Shown here: positions 27,669 through 36,672 of the stretch, piece by piece
How positions within the stretch are numbered: position 1 is the first letter of the stretch
Layout: the number at the start of each line of letters is the position of its first letter
Source: Sulfitobacter sp. W027
GTDB taxonomy: Bacteria; Pseudomonadota; Alphaproteobacteria; Rhodobacterales; Rhodobacteraceae
Reading direction: 5' to 3'
Assembly (NCBI RefSeq): GCF_025143985.1
Contig: NZ_CP083564.1
Coordinates: forward strand, 807,501-871,500
DNA length: 64,000 bases
Program-made: the position numbers and the translations under genes
The notes under the pieces: generated by a model
The model's database searches: none
Told to the model about the DNA's origin: nothing
What the model saw: the letters and a program-made list of their open reading frames with translations, nothing else

Positions 27669-28529
27669 TCAGTTTGTGCAGGGGATCGGCAGTTCGACCA
27701 CTTCGGCACCGCGCCGTGTGCGGATCGTGCAAACCTTTTCCTTGGCCACTTCGGCGATGGTCTCTTGTGCTTGGATCCCAAGGAGCGACCGCTGATCGAC
27801 TTCAATGGCTTCGGCCACGGTGTCGTCATTGGTGCCAACCAGTGACAGGGACAGTTTGCCGGTTGATTGCGCTTGGGCGAGGGCGGCGACCTGCTGAGGG
27901 TTCACGGCCACGGTCACCGTCTTGGCGATTGAGGCTTCCTCCATCACCAGCGCATCGGCGCTTTGGTCAATAGCGATCAACTGCACCGCCGATTCGATCA
28001 GCTTGGTCACATCACCATTGCTGGATTGGCTGCCAACGTTCACGCGGCCTGTCCAGTAAACGTCCACCCGGTCACCGGGGCGCAGGAAGCCTGACACGCC
28101 ACTGGAAACATCCACTTTGATCGTAAAGGCGCGCATGCCACGGGCCAGCCGCGATGTCAGACCAGAGTCTTCGCCGGGCTCGGTTACTTTCACGGCCATG
28201 ATCGCTTCATCTTTCTCGATGTTGCGCAGCACGATGCGTTGATCTTTGGTGTTTTCAGGAAACAGCATGGTTTCCTCAACAAAGCTGCCCTCAGGAATAG
28301 CATTCTCGGGCCATTTGACGGCGCGGACGTCTTCGCGGGTGAGGAGCTGCCCATATTTCAATGGCTTGTCGGCCACCCAGACGGTTTTGGTTGACACCAC
28401 CTGCGCCAGCGCGGCTTGAGCCTGCGCATTGGCGGCCTGATACTGTGAAATCCGGTCTTTCGCCAGATAAACGGCCCCACCGGCAAGTGCGATACCCACC
28501 AAAAGAACCAATCCGAATACGGCTCGCAT
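27669..28529 (-). CDS. cpaB: Flp pilus assembly protein CpaB/RcpC
   Basis: 286-aa periplasmic protein with an N-terminal membrane anchor (residues 3-20, AVFGLVLLVGIALAGGAVYL). A SAF domain (about residues 45-110) includes VWVADKPLKYGQLLTREDVRAVKWPE, and the conserved RGMRAFTIKVDVSSGVSGFLRPGDRVDVYWTG follows. Two C-terminal cysteines (KVCTIR and IPCTN) may pair. It follows the pilin genes by about 150 nt and ends at an intrinsic terminator. RcpC/CpaB is thought to sit near the secretin. Confidence 0.93.
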   Translation of the reverse strand: MRAVFGLVLLVGIALAGGAVYLAKDRISQYQAANAQAQAALAQVVSTKTVWVADKPLKYGQLLTREDVRAVKWPENAIPEGSFVEETMLFPENTKDQRIVLRNIEKDEAIMAVKVTEPGEDSGLTSRLARGMRAFTIKVDVSSGVSGFLRPGDRVDVYWTGRVNVGSQSSNGDVTKLIESAVQLIAIDQSADALVMEEASIAKTVTVAVNPQQVAALAQAQSTGKLSLSLVGTNDDTVAEAIEVDQRSLLGIQAQETIAEVAKEKVCTIRTRRGAEVVELPIPCTN

Positions 28530-28679
28530 GTCGTCACCTCTTTGCTATGGAAGCGAGTCTGAGCCCGCTTGTGTCTCTCAGGCAGACTAGCTGCCGAATA
28601 TGGCGAGATTTGGTCTGTACGGCGGCGATGGGAAGGTGCCTGCCGTGGTCGGTTTTTTGAGCTGTTAACGCACAAGCAA

Positions 28680-28847
28680 TTAAGCTGCCAGCTTTACTCG
28701 GATATATTCCACAAGCACATCAACGCTGTCTGAAAACACGCCCAGCAGCAAGATTGCCAGACCAACCAGTCCGGCGGTCAAGACGACCCAGTCCACGCTG
28801 ACGGCACCACTTTGATCCGCCGAAAAGGTTCTGAAGAAATTGCGCAT
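28680..28847 (-). CDS. flp: Flp family type IVb pilin (second copy)
   Basis: 55-aa prepilin. Start at 28847 gives MRNFFRTFSADQSG, a short basic leader. Cleavage is expected after that Gly, before AVSVDWVVLTAGLVGLAILLLG, the hydrophobic assembly helix. Residues +5/+6 of the mature form are Asp-Trp instead of the usual Glu-Tyr. It lies 112 nt after the first pilin gene with a hairpin between. Either it is a minor pilin or both are used. Confidence 0.88.
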   Translation of the reverse strand: MRNFFRTFSADQSGAVSVDWVVLTAGLVGLAILLLGVFSDSVDVLVEYIRVKLAA

Positions 28848-28886
28848 TGGTATCTCTGTTTGATAACGGCGGGTCGCAATGAAGAA

Positions 28887-28915
28887 GGGCCGCACCCAGA
28901 AAAGGGAGGCGGCCC
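28887..28915 (-). terminator. Hairpin between the two pilin genes, possible attenuator
   Basis: GGGCCGC pairs perfectly with GCGGCCC around a 15-nt loop, and on the minus strand is followed by TTCTTC. It sits 45 nt after the first pilin stop. It could cap or stabilise the mRNA of the first pilin, so that this pilin is made in excess over downstream genes. Confidence 0.45.
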
Positions 28916-28959
28916 CTGTGGCTTTCGTCGAAGGGGGCGTTTTGCCGCCCAACTCGATT

Positions 28960-29142
28960 TTAGCGAGTCGCTGTAACGGCGCCGATTTCGGTAGCGATGC
29001 TGTTGGTCAGGTTTTCGGTGTTGTCACCGATGGTGCTGAAAGCAACAATGGCCAGACCAACGATCGCAGCGGTCAGAACGACCCAGTCAACTGTCACGGC
29101 ACCGTCTTCGTCTTTGCGGAAGTTTTTGATAAAGTTCATCAT
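28960..29142 (-). CDS. flp: Flp family type IVb pilin (first gene of the pilus locus)
   Basis: 60-aa prepilin, likely the major subunit of the Flp pilus. MMNFIKNFRKDEDG is the leader; cleavage after Gly14 leaves AVTVDWVVLTAAIVGLAIVAFS, a single hydrophobic helix, then a polar tail ending near TEIGAVTATR. The mature +5/+6 positions are Asp-Trp. The start at 29142 is set by GGAGGG 7 nt upstream. First position in the locus, a strong ribosome-binding site and the following hairpin all suit high expression. Confidence 0.9.
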   Translation of the reverse strand: MMNFIKNFRKDEDGAVTVDWVVLTAAIVGLAIVAFSTIGDNTENLTNSIATEIGAVTATR

Positions 29143-29500
29143 GTCATGTCCCTCCAAGGATCACTGATTATAAGGTTTTAACCTCGCCGTCCGGTTTGCC
29201 TCATTCTCTCATGGAGGCTGTCCGACTTGGTATGACCCTATATAGCCGTGAGATTGGGGCGCTAATTTGGCAGCAAATGTGACTTTTGCGCTTTGGCCGC
29301 ATTTTTGGTTGAGAAAAATCGTAAGATGCCGTTTTGATTGTATTTATTTTCTAAAAGGTGCTTCTTGGCAGCACGTTTTTCCGGATTTCTCCGTCAATTA
29401 CGGCGGAATCGCCATGATCGGCACCTCAATCGCTGGCCCGATTCCCTGATTCATGAGATATTGCCAGATAAGCGCGCGTCAGACGCAAGGTAGAGCAGGC
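29143..29500. promoter_or_regulatory. Divergent regulatory region of the Flp pilus locus
   Basis: 358 nt between flp (minus) and a lytic transglycosylase (plus), more AT-rich than its surroundings. On the minus strand a perfect TATAAT lies at 29167-29172, about 18 nt before the GGAGGG ribosome-binding site, but the matching -35 is poor. A second AT patch (CTATATAGG, 29236-29246) is another candidate. No gene is seen. The pilus promoter is expected here, and an activator would fit the poor -35. Confidence 0.45.
29150..29155 (-). promoter_or_regulatory. Strong Shine-Dalgarno site of the first pilin gene
   Basis: GGAGGG on the minus strand, 7 nt before the ATG at 29142. It selects that ATG from three closely spaced candidates, one of them out of frame, and suits a highly translated pilin. 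Confidence 0.65.
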
Positions 29501-30316
29501 ATGTTTCGAATATTGGCATTTACGCTGGTCACAGCCCTTATCGCCCCTGCCGCTTGGGCAGGAGGGCCGAATCCCTTTCCCGAGTTTTCGGCCAAACGGG
29601 TCACCCCGCCGAAAAAGGGGGCCAAGCGTATCACTGTTCAGATCGATCCGGTCGCCCGCGCGGCCGCCGCCGCCAAGGTTGAAACGGGTCCGGCCGTAGC
29701 GGCCTCCCCCACAGGTGCGATTGCCCCTTTGAACGCAGGGCAGTTTGACTGGTTCTGGGATAAGGTCTCTCCGGCGGCGGATCGGGGTGGGGCAGGGCGG
29801 TTGGCCCCGGCGATGGCGGCACTCTCCACGGGCAAAGTGCCCGCGCCGCGCCTGCAAAATCTACAAGATATTGCGCGTAGCAACGGCATCGACATCCTAC
29901 GCGCCACGGTCGGCACCAAGGTTTCTCCGGCGCTGGTGTTGGCGGTGATCAGCGTCGAATCAGCGGGCCGCACCGATGCGGTAAGCCGGGCGGGGGCGGC
30001 TGGTCTGATGCAGCTCATGCCCGATACCGCTGCACGTTTCGGCGTTCAGAACAGTATGATCGCGGCTGAGAATATCTCGGGCGGCGTTAAATACCTTGAT
30101 TGGCTGATGGGGGAGTTCGACCGCGATCCGATCCTTGTGCTGGCCGGGTACAACGCGGGCGAGGGGTCTGTGCGCAAACACGCGGGCGTGCCGCCATTTG
30201 CCGAGACGCGCGATTATGTGCCAAAGGTGCTCGCCGCGTTTCAAGTTGCGCAGGGTCTTTGCCTGACACCGCCGGAATTGATCAGCGATGGCTGTGTCTT
30301 TGCCGCGCTGAACTGA
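29501..30316 (+). CDS. Lytic transglycosylase, SLT domain
   Basis: 271-aa secreted murein lytic transglycosylase. The ATG at 29501 gives a signal peptide (residues 1-20, APAAWA); an earlier in-frame start at 29453 lacks one. Residues 21-120 are a basic, Ala/Pro-rich spacer. The SLT domain (about 125-255) has the catalytic Glu153 in VISVESAGRTDAVSRAGA, then GLMQLMPDTAARFGV and AGYNAGEGSV. It faces away from the Flp locus and could open peptidoglycan for the pilus, but a housekeeping role is equally possible. Confidence 0.9.
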   Translation: MFRILAFTLVTALIAPAAWAGGPNPFPEFSAKRVTPPKKGAKRITVQIDPVARAAAAAKVETGPAVAASPTGAIAPLNAGQFDWFWDKVSPAADRGGAGRLAPAMAALSTGKVPAPRLQNLQDIARSNGIDILRATVGTKVSPALVLAVISVESAGRTDAVSRAGAAGLMQLMPDTAARFGVQNSMIAAENISGGVKYLDWLMGEFDRDPILVLAGYNAGEGSVRKHAGVPPFAETRDYVPKVLAAFQVAQGLCLTPPELISDGCVFAALN

Positions 30317-30331
30317 GCGCATAAGGCGGAG

Positions 30332-30354
30332 TCCCCGGCGGATGCCGCCGGGGG
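30332..30354. terminator. Bidirectional hairpin between convergent genes
   Basis: CCCCGGCGG-ATG-CCGCCGGGG forms a 9-bp GC stem between the transglycosylase (plus) and scoB (minus) stops. Neither side has a T-run, so it may act as a weak or 3'-stabilising structure. Confidence 0.5.
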
Positions 30355-30361
30355 AACTAAA

Positions 30362-30985
30362 TCAAACGATGGTTGCTTGGGTCGCCGCGCGCAGCTCGTC
30401 CTCGGTCACACCATCGGCGCATTCGACGATCCGCAAGCCGCCTTCGACCACGTCGAGCACACCGAGGTTCGTGATGATCCGGTCAACCACGCCCTTGCCG
30501 GTCAGCGGCAGGGTGCATTCCTTCAGCACCTTCGACTCACCGGCCTTGTTCTGGTGGTCCATCACCACGATGACCCGTTTGACGCCTGCAACGAGGTCCA
30601 TCGCCCCGCCCATGCCTTTGACCAGCTTGCCGGGAATCATCCAGTTCGCCAGATCGCCGTTCTCGGCCACTTCCATCGCGCCAAGGATCGCGGCGGCGAT
30701 TTTGCCACCACGGATCATGCCAAAAGACATGGCGCTGTCGAAATAGGCCGTGCGGCTGAGTTCGGTGATGGTCTGCTTGCCAGCGTTAATAAGGTCTGGA
30801 TCTTCCTCGCCTTCAAAGGGGAAGGGGCCCATGCCCAACATGCCGTTTTCCGACTGAAGCGTGATGTCCTTGTCGCCGACGTAGTTCGCCACCAGCGTCG
30901 GAATACCGATGCCGAGGTTCACATACATGCCGTCTTCGAGCTCCTCTGCGGCCCGCGCCGCCATCTGATCTCTATCCCAAGGCAT
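30362..30985 (-). CDS. scoB: 3-oxoacid CoA-transferase subunit B
   Basis: 207-aa subunit of succinyl-CoA:3-ketoacid CoA-transferase, which activates acetoacetate using succinyl-CoA. The catalytic glutamate is E46 in LQSENGMLGMG. The GIGIPTLVANY and GGAMDLVAGVKRVIVVMDH motifs are conserved. Overlaps the last base of scoA, so the two subunits are translationally coupled. It likely supports ketone body or polyhydroxybutyrate turnover. Confidence 0.94.
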   Translation of the reverse strand: MPWDRDQMAARAAEELEDGMYVNLGIGIPTLVANYVGDKDITLQSENGMLGMGPFPFEGEEDPDLINAGKQTITELSRTAYFDSAMSFGMIRGGKIAAAILGAMEVAENGDLANWMIPGKLVKGMGGAMDLVAGVKRVIVVMDHQNKAGESKVLKECTLPLTGKGVVDRIITNLGVLDVVEGGLRIVECADGVTEDELRAATQATIV

Positions 30986-31689
30986 TATGCTTCCTCCCGC
31001 TGGCGTGTCGTGACCTTTTCGATGCGTTTCTCATGCTCGCCTTGGATGATGCGATGCACATAGATGCCCGGAAGGTGGATGTGATCGGGGTCGAGGCTGC
31101 CGCGCGGGACGATCTCTTCGACCTCGACGATGCAGACCTTGCCGCACATTGCTGCTGGTGGGTTGAAGTTGCGCGCGGTCTTGCGGAAGACAAGGTTGCC
31201 GGTGTCGTCGGCTTTCCACGCTTTCACGATCGACAGATCGGCAAAGATTCCCTCTTCGAGGATGTAATCCTCACCGCCAAACTGCTTGACCTCTTTGCCC
31301 TCGGCGATCTGGGTGCCGACGCCGGTCTTGGTATAGAAACCGGGGATGCCCGCGCCACCGGCGCGCATGCGTTCGGCCAAGGTGCCTTGGGGGTTGAACT
31401 CAAGCTCCAACTCGCCCGAAAGGTACTGACGCATGAACTCGGCGTTTTCGCCAACGTAGGAAGAGATCATCTTCTTCACCTGCCGCGATTGCAGCAGAAT
31501 GCCGATGCCGAAATCATCGACGCCCGCATTGTTCGACGCGAAGGTGAGGTCTTTGGCCCCGTTGTCCTTGATCGCCTGCAACAGCAATTCAGGAATGCCG
31601 CAAAGGCCAAAGCCCCCTGCGGCGATCAGCATGCCATCCGACAAGACGCCTTCCAGCGCTTCGGCGGCGGATCCATAGATTTTGTTCAC
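30985..31689 (-). CDS. scoA: 3-oxoacid CoA-transferase subunit A
   Basis: 234-aa partner of scoB. The GTG at 31689 is taken as the start because AAGGGAGGT lies 5 nt upstream. The longer frame from 31719 has no such site and would add [10 protein letters not shown]. Conserved segments are [23 protein letters not shown] (the CoA-transferase GGFG motif), [13 protein letters not shown] and a Pro/Gly-rich [14 protein letters not shown] loop. Together with scoB it forms the heteromeric enzyme. Confidence 0.94.
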   Translation of the reverse strand: MNKIYGSAAEALEGVLSDGMLIAAGGFGLCGIPELLLQAIKDNGAKDLTFASNNAGVDDFGIGILLQSRQVKKMISSYVGENAEFMRQYLSGELELEFNPQGTLAERMRAGGAGIPGFYTKTGVGTQIAEGKEVKQFGGEDYILEEGIFADLSIVKAWKADDTGNLVFRKTARNFNPPAAMCGKVCIVEVEEIVPRGSLDPDHIHLPGIYVHRIIQGEHEKRIEKVTTRQREEA

Positions 31690-31694
31690 GGACG

Positions 31695-31703
31695 ACCTCC
31701 CTT
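31695..31703 (-). promoter_or_regulatory. Shine-Dalgarno site deciding the scoA GTG start
   Basis: AAGGGAGGT on the minus strand ends 5 nt before the GTG at 31689. It is nearly complementary to the 16S rRNA tail and rejects the alternative start ten codons upstream. Confidence 0.7.
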
Positions 31704-31786
31704 GGTTTCGTTGCGCCATATGTGACGCTGCGTTGCCGCAGTGTCAATTACGTGGAGCTACGCAAGGGAAGGCCGCCGCGAGAGGT

Positions 31787-32374
31787 TTAAATTACGCGGA
31801 CCTGTGTGCCCACAGGGCACATGCCGAAAAGCTCTTCGATCTTCTCGTTGTAGAGACCGATACAGCCGTCCGAGGAGCGACGCCCGATCTTGCGCGTGTC
31901 ATGGGTGCCGTGAATGATATAGGCAGGCCAACTGAGATACATCGCGTGGGTGCCGAGCGGGTTATCGGGGCCCGGCGGCATATATTTGTAATGCGGGAAA
32001 CGCTCCATCATCGAGGCGGTCGGGGTCCAGTCCGGCCCCTCTTTCTTGCGCACGATTTCGGTGTAGCCGCGTTTGGTCAGTTCTTCGGTGGCAGGTACGG
32101 AGGTTGGGTAGACCTTGTAAATCTGGCCGTCGGCACTCCAATAATGCAAGGCGCGGCTGATGGTATCGGCCACGATGGCGCCTTTGCCAAGGCTGTCGAA
32201 ATGATCCTGCCAGCGCTGCGTGGCAAAGCTCGACGCGTTGCGTGATACAGGGGCTTCGTTTGAAAACTCGCGGGCCGCTTGGCCAAATTCCTGCGCACGC
32301 AGGATCTGCGGGGTCATCAATGCCGCGCCGCTGGCGGCAATCACGCCGCGTCGGGTGAATTTAATGCCTGACAT
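31787..32374 (-). CDS. L,D-transpeptidase (YkuD domain), Tat-type signal
   Basis: 195-aa exported enzyme. The N-terminus TRRGVIAASGAALM resembles a twin-arginine signal ending near ILRAQ. The YkuD domain (about residues 70-195) holds the catalytic set: H155 in HGTHDTRKIG and Cys171 in SSDGCIGL. The Arg usual after the Cys (SxGCxR) is Gly here, as GCIGL. It cross-links or tethers peptidoglycan. No neighbour shares its pathway. Confidence 0.9.
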   Translation of the reverse strand: MSGIKFTRRGVIAASGAALMTPQILRAQEFGQAAREFSNEAPVSRNASSFATQRWQDHFDSLGKGAIVADTISRALHYWSADGQIYKVYPTSVPATEELTKRGYTEIVRKKEGPDWTPTASMMERFPHYKYMPPGPDNPLGTHAMYLSWPAYIIHGTHDTRKIGRRSSDGCIGLYNEKIEELFGMCPVGTQVRVI

Positions 32375-32526
32375 CTATCTGCCTTTCATATTGGTCTTGC
32401 CGTTCGTCCTGATCGGAAAATCCAAGAGAAATAGCAAATCACATATTCATGATGCTGGATGTGACGATGCGCCACAGGCGGAACCGCGCCGATGTCGGCG
32501 CGGCCGCGGTGGTGCAAGCGCGTGGC

Positions 32527-35154
32527 TTACGCGCTGTCAGCCTTTTTGGCCGCCGGTTTCTTCGCTGTAGGCTTCTTGGCCGGTGCTTTTTTGGCGGTGG
32601 TTTTCTTGGCGGGCGCTTTCTTGGTCGCCGCCTTTCGCTTCGCCGGTGATTTGGCCAGCTTTTCCTCGATCAACTCGACCGCGCGTTCCATCGTCAGGTC
32701 GCCCGGCTCAATCTCTTTCGGGATCGTTGCGTTGACCTTTTCCCACTTCACATAAGGCCCGTATTTGCCTTCCATGACATTGACCGCGCCGCCCAAATCC
32801 GGGTGTTCGCCCATCTCGCGGATCGGCTTGGCGGCTTTGCCACGCCCGCCACGGCTGGCAACCTTCTCGGCCAAAAGCTGTACCGCGCGGTTCATGCCAA
32901 CGGTCCAAACCTCATCAATACCCTCAAGGTTGGCATTGGTGCCGCCCCGGTCTGAGGTGCTCTCAGCATGTTTGATGTAAGGCCCGTAGCGGCCGATGTT
33001 GGCCCAGACCATGACACCATCTTCGGGGTGGGGGCCGATCTCCCGCGGGAGCGACAGCAGCATAACGCCCTGTTCCAGTGTCAGGTCCTCGGGCACCCAA
33101 TCCTTGGGGATCGACTGGCGCGGGGGTTTTTTGTTTTCTTCGGTCACAGCGCCGCGCTGGACGTAAGGTCCAAAACGGCCTTTGAAGACGCGGATTTCGT
33201 CGCCCTGATCTTCGCCCAGCAGCTTCCCGTCGGGGGGGATGGCGCTGGCTTCGGCTTCCGGGTCTGGCGGGCCGAAGGGGCGGGTGTAGCGGCATTCAGG
33301 ATAGTTCGAGCAGCCGATAAAGGCCCCGCCCGAGCGCGCGGTGCGCATCGACAGGCGGCCAATCTCGCAATTGGGGCAAAGGCGCGGATCGCTGCCGTCT
33401 TCGGTGGGCGGGAAGAGATGCGGCTCGAGCACCTCATTAATCTTTTCCAAGACCTCGGTGATGCGCAGCTCGGATGTCTCAGCGATGGCGGCAGAGAAAT
33501 CACGCCAGAAGCGGCGCAGCACTTCTTTATAGGCCGCATCTCCGGCGCTGACCTTATCAAGCTGGTCTTCGAGATCGGCGGTGAAATCATAGCCGATGTA
33601 GCGGCGGAAGTAGTTTTCGAGGAAGGCGGTGACCAAACGGCCCTTGTCCTCAGGGATCAGGCGGTTGCCATCCTTTCGGACATATTCGCGGTCCTGAATC
33701 GTGGTGACGATGCTGGCATAGGTCGAGGGGCGGCCGATGCCCAGCTCTTCCATGCGTTTGACCAGCGTCGCCTCGGTATAGCGCGGAGGCGGCTGGGTAA
33801 AATGCTGCTCGGGCGTGACGGCGCGTTTGTCCATCGCGTCGCCCTGAGAGATTTGCGGCAGACGCTTGTCGTCCTCGTCCACGACATCGTCGCGGCCTTC
33901 CTCGTAGACGCGCAGGAACCCGTCAAACAGCACGACCTGACCATTGGCACGCAGGCCGACTTGGCCATCCTCGCTGCCGACCTCTACCGTGGTGCGTTCC
34001 AGCCGGGCGCTTTCCATCTGGCAGGCCAGCGTACGCTTCCAGATCAGATCATAGAGTTTCGCCTGATCGGCATCGAGCTTCAGCGCCTTGGCGTCTTTCG
34101 TCATATCCGTCGGGCGGATACATTCGTGGGCTTCTTGGGCGTTCTTGGCCTTGTTCTTATAGATGCGCGGCTCTTTCGGGACGTAGTCCGCGCCAAAGCG
34201 GTCTTTGATCGCCTCGCGGGCCATGGTCACCGCTTCGGGCGCCATGTCGATGCCATCGGTCCGCATATAGGTGATGTGCCCGGCCTCGTAGAGGCGCTGC
34301 GCGGTGGACATCGTTTGCCGCGCGCCCATGGAGAACTTGCGGCTTGCCTCCTGCTGCAGGGTCGAGGTCATGAAGGGGGCAGAGGGGTTGCGGCTGGCGG
34401 GTTTTGCCTCGACGCTAGTGACACTGAGTGCGCGGCTTGTGATCGCCTGCACGGCCATCTCGGCCTGCGTGGCATCGGCCAGATCGAAACGCTCCAGCTT
34501 CTTGCCCGCAAGCGAGACGAGGCGTGCCTCAAACTCCTGACCGCGCGGCGTGGCGAGCAGGGCTTTGACCGACCAATATTCACGGGCGCGGAAAGCTTCG
34601 ATCTCCATCTCACGCTCAACGATCAAACGCAGAGTGACCGATTGCACCCGGCCTGCGGATTTTGCGCCCGGCAGCTTGCGCCACAGTACGGGGGAGAGGT
34701 TGAAGCCCACCAGATAGTCCAGCGCGCGGCGGGCCAGATAAGCCTCGACCAACGGCATGTCGACTTGACGCGGGTTCTGCATCGCCTCCGTGACGGCCTT
34801 CTTGGTAATCTGGTTGAACACCACGCGGCTGACGGGCGTGTCTTTTTTAATCGATTTGCGCTTGGTCAGCGCCTCTTGCAGGTGCCAGCTGATCGCCTCG
34901 CCTTCGCGGTCGGGGTCAGTCGCGAGGATCAGTGCGTTGTCTTTGGCCAGCGCGTCGGCGATGGCTTTGACGTGTTTCTTACTGTCGGAGGCGACTTCCC
35001 ATTTCATGTCGAAATCGGCGTCGGTGTCGACCGATCCGTCTTTTGGCGGCAAGTCCCGGACGTGGCCGTAGGAGGCAAGGACGGTGTAATTGTCCCCCAG
35101 ATATTTGTTGATCGTTTTGGCCTTGGCGGGGGATTCGACAACGACGACGGGCAT
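32527..35154 (-). CDS. topA: DNA topoisomerase I
   Basis: 875-aa type IA topoisomerase that relaxes negative supercoils. ATG at 35154 gives MPVVVVESPAKAKTINKYLG, the Toprim start; a GTG four codons earlier is possible. The catalytic Tyr is at residue 296 in ITYMRTDG. One zinc-finger-type motif is visible (CPNCEIGRLSMR...GCSNYPEC). C-terminal TopA repeat segments of the KFGPYV/GPYIKHA type follow. The protein ends in a Lys/Ala/Pro repeat tail (APAKK-type, last ~40 residues), common in alphaproteobacterial TopA and presumed to bind DNA. Confidence 0.97.
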   Translation of the reverse strand: MPVVVVESPAKAKTINKYLGDNYTVLASYGHVRDLPPKDGSVDTDADFDMKWEVASDSKKHVKAIADALAKDNALILATDPDREGEAISWHLQEALTKRKSIKKDTPVSRVVFNQITKKAVTEAMQNPRQVDMPLVEAYLARRALDYLVGFNLSPVLWRKLPGAKSAGRVQSVTLRLIVEREMEIEAFRAREYWSVKALLATPRGQEFEARLVSLAGKKLERFDLADATQAEMAVQAITSRALSVTSVEAKPASRNPSAPFMTSTLQQEASRKFSMGARQTMSTAQRLYEAGHITYMRTDGIDMAPEAVTMAREAIKDRFGADYVPKEPRIYKNKAKNAQEAHECIRPTDMTKDAKALKLDADQAKLYDLIWKRTLACQMESARLERTTVEVGSEDGQVGLRANGQVVLFDGFLRVYEEGRDDVVDEDDKRLPQISQGDAMDKRAVTPEQHFTQPPPRYTEATLVKRMEELGIGRPSTYASIVTTIQDREYVRKDGNRLIPEDKGRLVTAFLENYFRRYIGYDFTADLEDQLDKVSAGDAAYKEVLRRFWRDFSAAIAETSELRITEVLEKINEVLEPHLFPPTEDGSDPRLCPNCEIGRLSMRTARSGGAFIGCSNYPECRYTRPFGPPDPEAEASAIPPDGKLLGEDQGDEIRVFKGRFGPYVQRGAVTEENKKPPRQSIPKDWVPEDLTLEQGVMLLSLPREIGPHPEDGVMVWANIGRYGPYIKHAESTSDRGGTNANLEGIDEVWTVGMNRAVQLLAEKVASRGGRGKAAKPIREMGEHPDLGGAVNVMEGKYGPYVKWEKVNATIPKEIEPGDLTMERAVELIEEKLAKSPAKRKAATKKAPAKKTTAKKAPAKKPTAKKPAAKKADSA

Positions 35155-35396
35155 AAATACAGGCACCTTAGATCAAAAATGAGGGCAGCTTTGCGCTGTC
35201 TCATGTGGGATGGCGGGGGTGTTTGTCAATGCGGCTGCTGAGGATGAGGGTTTTGTGGCGCAGTGGTTTGACGGGCCAAAGATGCGGTGCTGACGACATC
35301 CGCGCGCGTTTTCCAGTGCCGCCCTAGCCCGGTTTACGTCGCGCGAATGCCTCGCCGTGCAGCTAACCACTCAGCAGGCGGAAGTGCTCTGACCCG

Positions 35397-36575
35397 CTAG
35401 GCCGAGCGGCTGAGCAAACCGCCGGGCTGACGTTGTATTTCCCCCTCCATCTCAAGGTCCAAAAGGGCCGGGGCCACGTCGCTGCTGGGCACTTGCAGGT
35501 CACGGATCAGCTGGTCCTCCGCTATCGGCGCGGTGCCTAGGCGGGAGAGGATACGGGCGTGGAGTTTCGCAATTGATCCCGTATTGCTGCGGGGTGGAAC
35601 TGCGCGAGGTGGCGACGCGGATGTTTGACCAGAGGCATGTTTCGCGGGGGTAGAGGCTTTCGGCTTTGACCTGTGGACTTCCGGCAATACCTCCAACACA
35701 TCGGCGGCTGAGCGGACCAGCACCGCGCCGTCGCGGATCAGCATGTTGCAGCCCGCCGCGCGGGCGTCCATCGGGTGGCCCGGCACCGCGAGGACATCGC
35801 GCCCTTGATCCAGCGCATCCCGCGCGGTGATCAAGCTGCCGGAGCGGGCCGCCGCCTCAACCACCACGGTCGCCCGGCTTAACCCGGAAATGATGCGATT
35901 GCGGCGCGGGAAATGCCGCGCCATCGGTTGTAGGCCCATCGGTTGCTCTGACAGGCACAGCCCTTGTGCTGCGATCTGACCCGCCAGCGTGGCATTTTCA
36001 CTGGGATATATAATGTCGACCCCGCCTGCTTGAACCGCGACCGTACCGCGCACAAGGGCCGCTTCATGCGCTGCCGCGTCGATCCCACGTGCGAGGCCGG
36101 AGACGACGACAAAACCAGCCTCTCCAAGCTCTGCCGCGAGGGCGCGAGCCATGCGCAGCCCGAGCGAGGAGGCATTGCGTGCACCGACAAGGGAAATCAT
36201 CGGACGGGTCAGCAGTGCGGGGTCACCGATCAGCCACAGAAAGGGCGGCGCATCGGGCAGGTCGCTTAGCAGATCAGGGTAGGGCGCTTGGCCCTCCACC
36301 AGCAGCTGCGCCCCGGCGGCGCGGGCGGCGTTAAGTTCGGCCTGAACAACCCCTTCGGGGCAGATGCGATAGTCCGAAATGCCAGCGGCATGGGCAACTT
36401 CTGGCAGGACGGTCAGCGCATTGATCGCCGAGCCGTGTTCATCCAGTAAACGCCGGTAGGTCGAAATCCCGACCCGGCGAGAGCGCAACAGACGAAGCCG
36501 GGCAAACTGTTCATCTTCCTGGGTGGGTGGGAGTGGGGGGTGAGTGGAAGAAGGATGTAGGTCCTTGTCAGTCAT
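35397..36575 (-). CDS. dprA: DNA-processing protein DprA
   Basis: 392-aa RecA loader for incoming single-stranded DNA in transformation. An N-terminal SAM/HhH-like region is followed by the Rossmann DNA-binding domain with GARNASSLGLRMA, VVSGLARGIDAAAHEAAL, FPRRNRIISGLS and VVVEAAARSGSLITA. A C-terminal winged-helix (DML1-like) domain covers about the last 65 residues. It lies 230 nt upstream of topA on the same strand; the dprA-topA order is widely conserved. Natural competence is possible but not shown. Confidence 0.96.
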   Translation of the reverse strand: MTDKDLHPSSTHPPLPPTQEDEQFARLRLLRSRRVGISTYRRLLDEHGSAINALTVLPEVAHAAGISDYRICPEGVVQAELNAARAAGAQLLVEGQAPYPDLLSDLPDAPPFLWLIGDPALLTRPMISLVGARNASSLGLRMARALAAELGEAGFVVVSGLARGIDAAAHEAALVRGTVAVQAGGVDIIYPSENATLAGQIAAQGLCLSEQPMGLQPMARHFPRRNRIISGLSRATVVVEAAARSGSLITARDALDQGRDVLAVPGHPMDARAAGCNMLIRDGAVLVRSAADVLEVLPEVHRSKPKASTPAKHASGQTSASPPRAVPPRSNTGSIAKLHARILSRLGTAPIAEDQLIRDLQVPSSDVAPALLDLEMEGEIQRQPGGLLSRSA

Positions 36576-36672
36576 CCCGAAACTCCGTCCGTTGCAGAAT
36601 CAGGTATAGGATTTAGTGCTTAACAACCTATGAATTTTTTCCTCACCCATTCGAGTCAACTTAGGCGTGCCC

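Noticed and set aside
32537..32650. Repetitive Ala/Lys codons at the 3' end of topA
   Set aside because: It is the basic C-terminal tail of topoisomerase I, common in alphaproteobacteria, and not a satellite or insertion.
32968..35241. 757-codon open frame antisense to topA
   Set aside because: It mirrors topA in a high-GC gene, where antisense frames stay open by codon bias. The translation has no domain, and topA itself is fully conserved.
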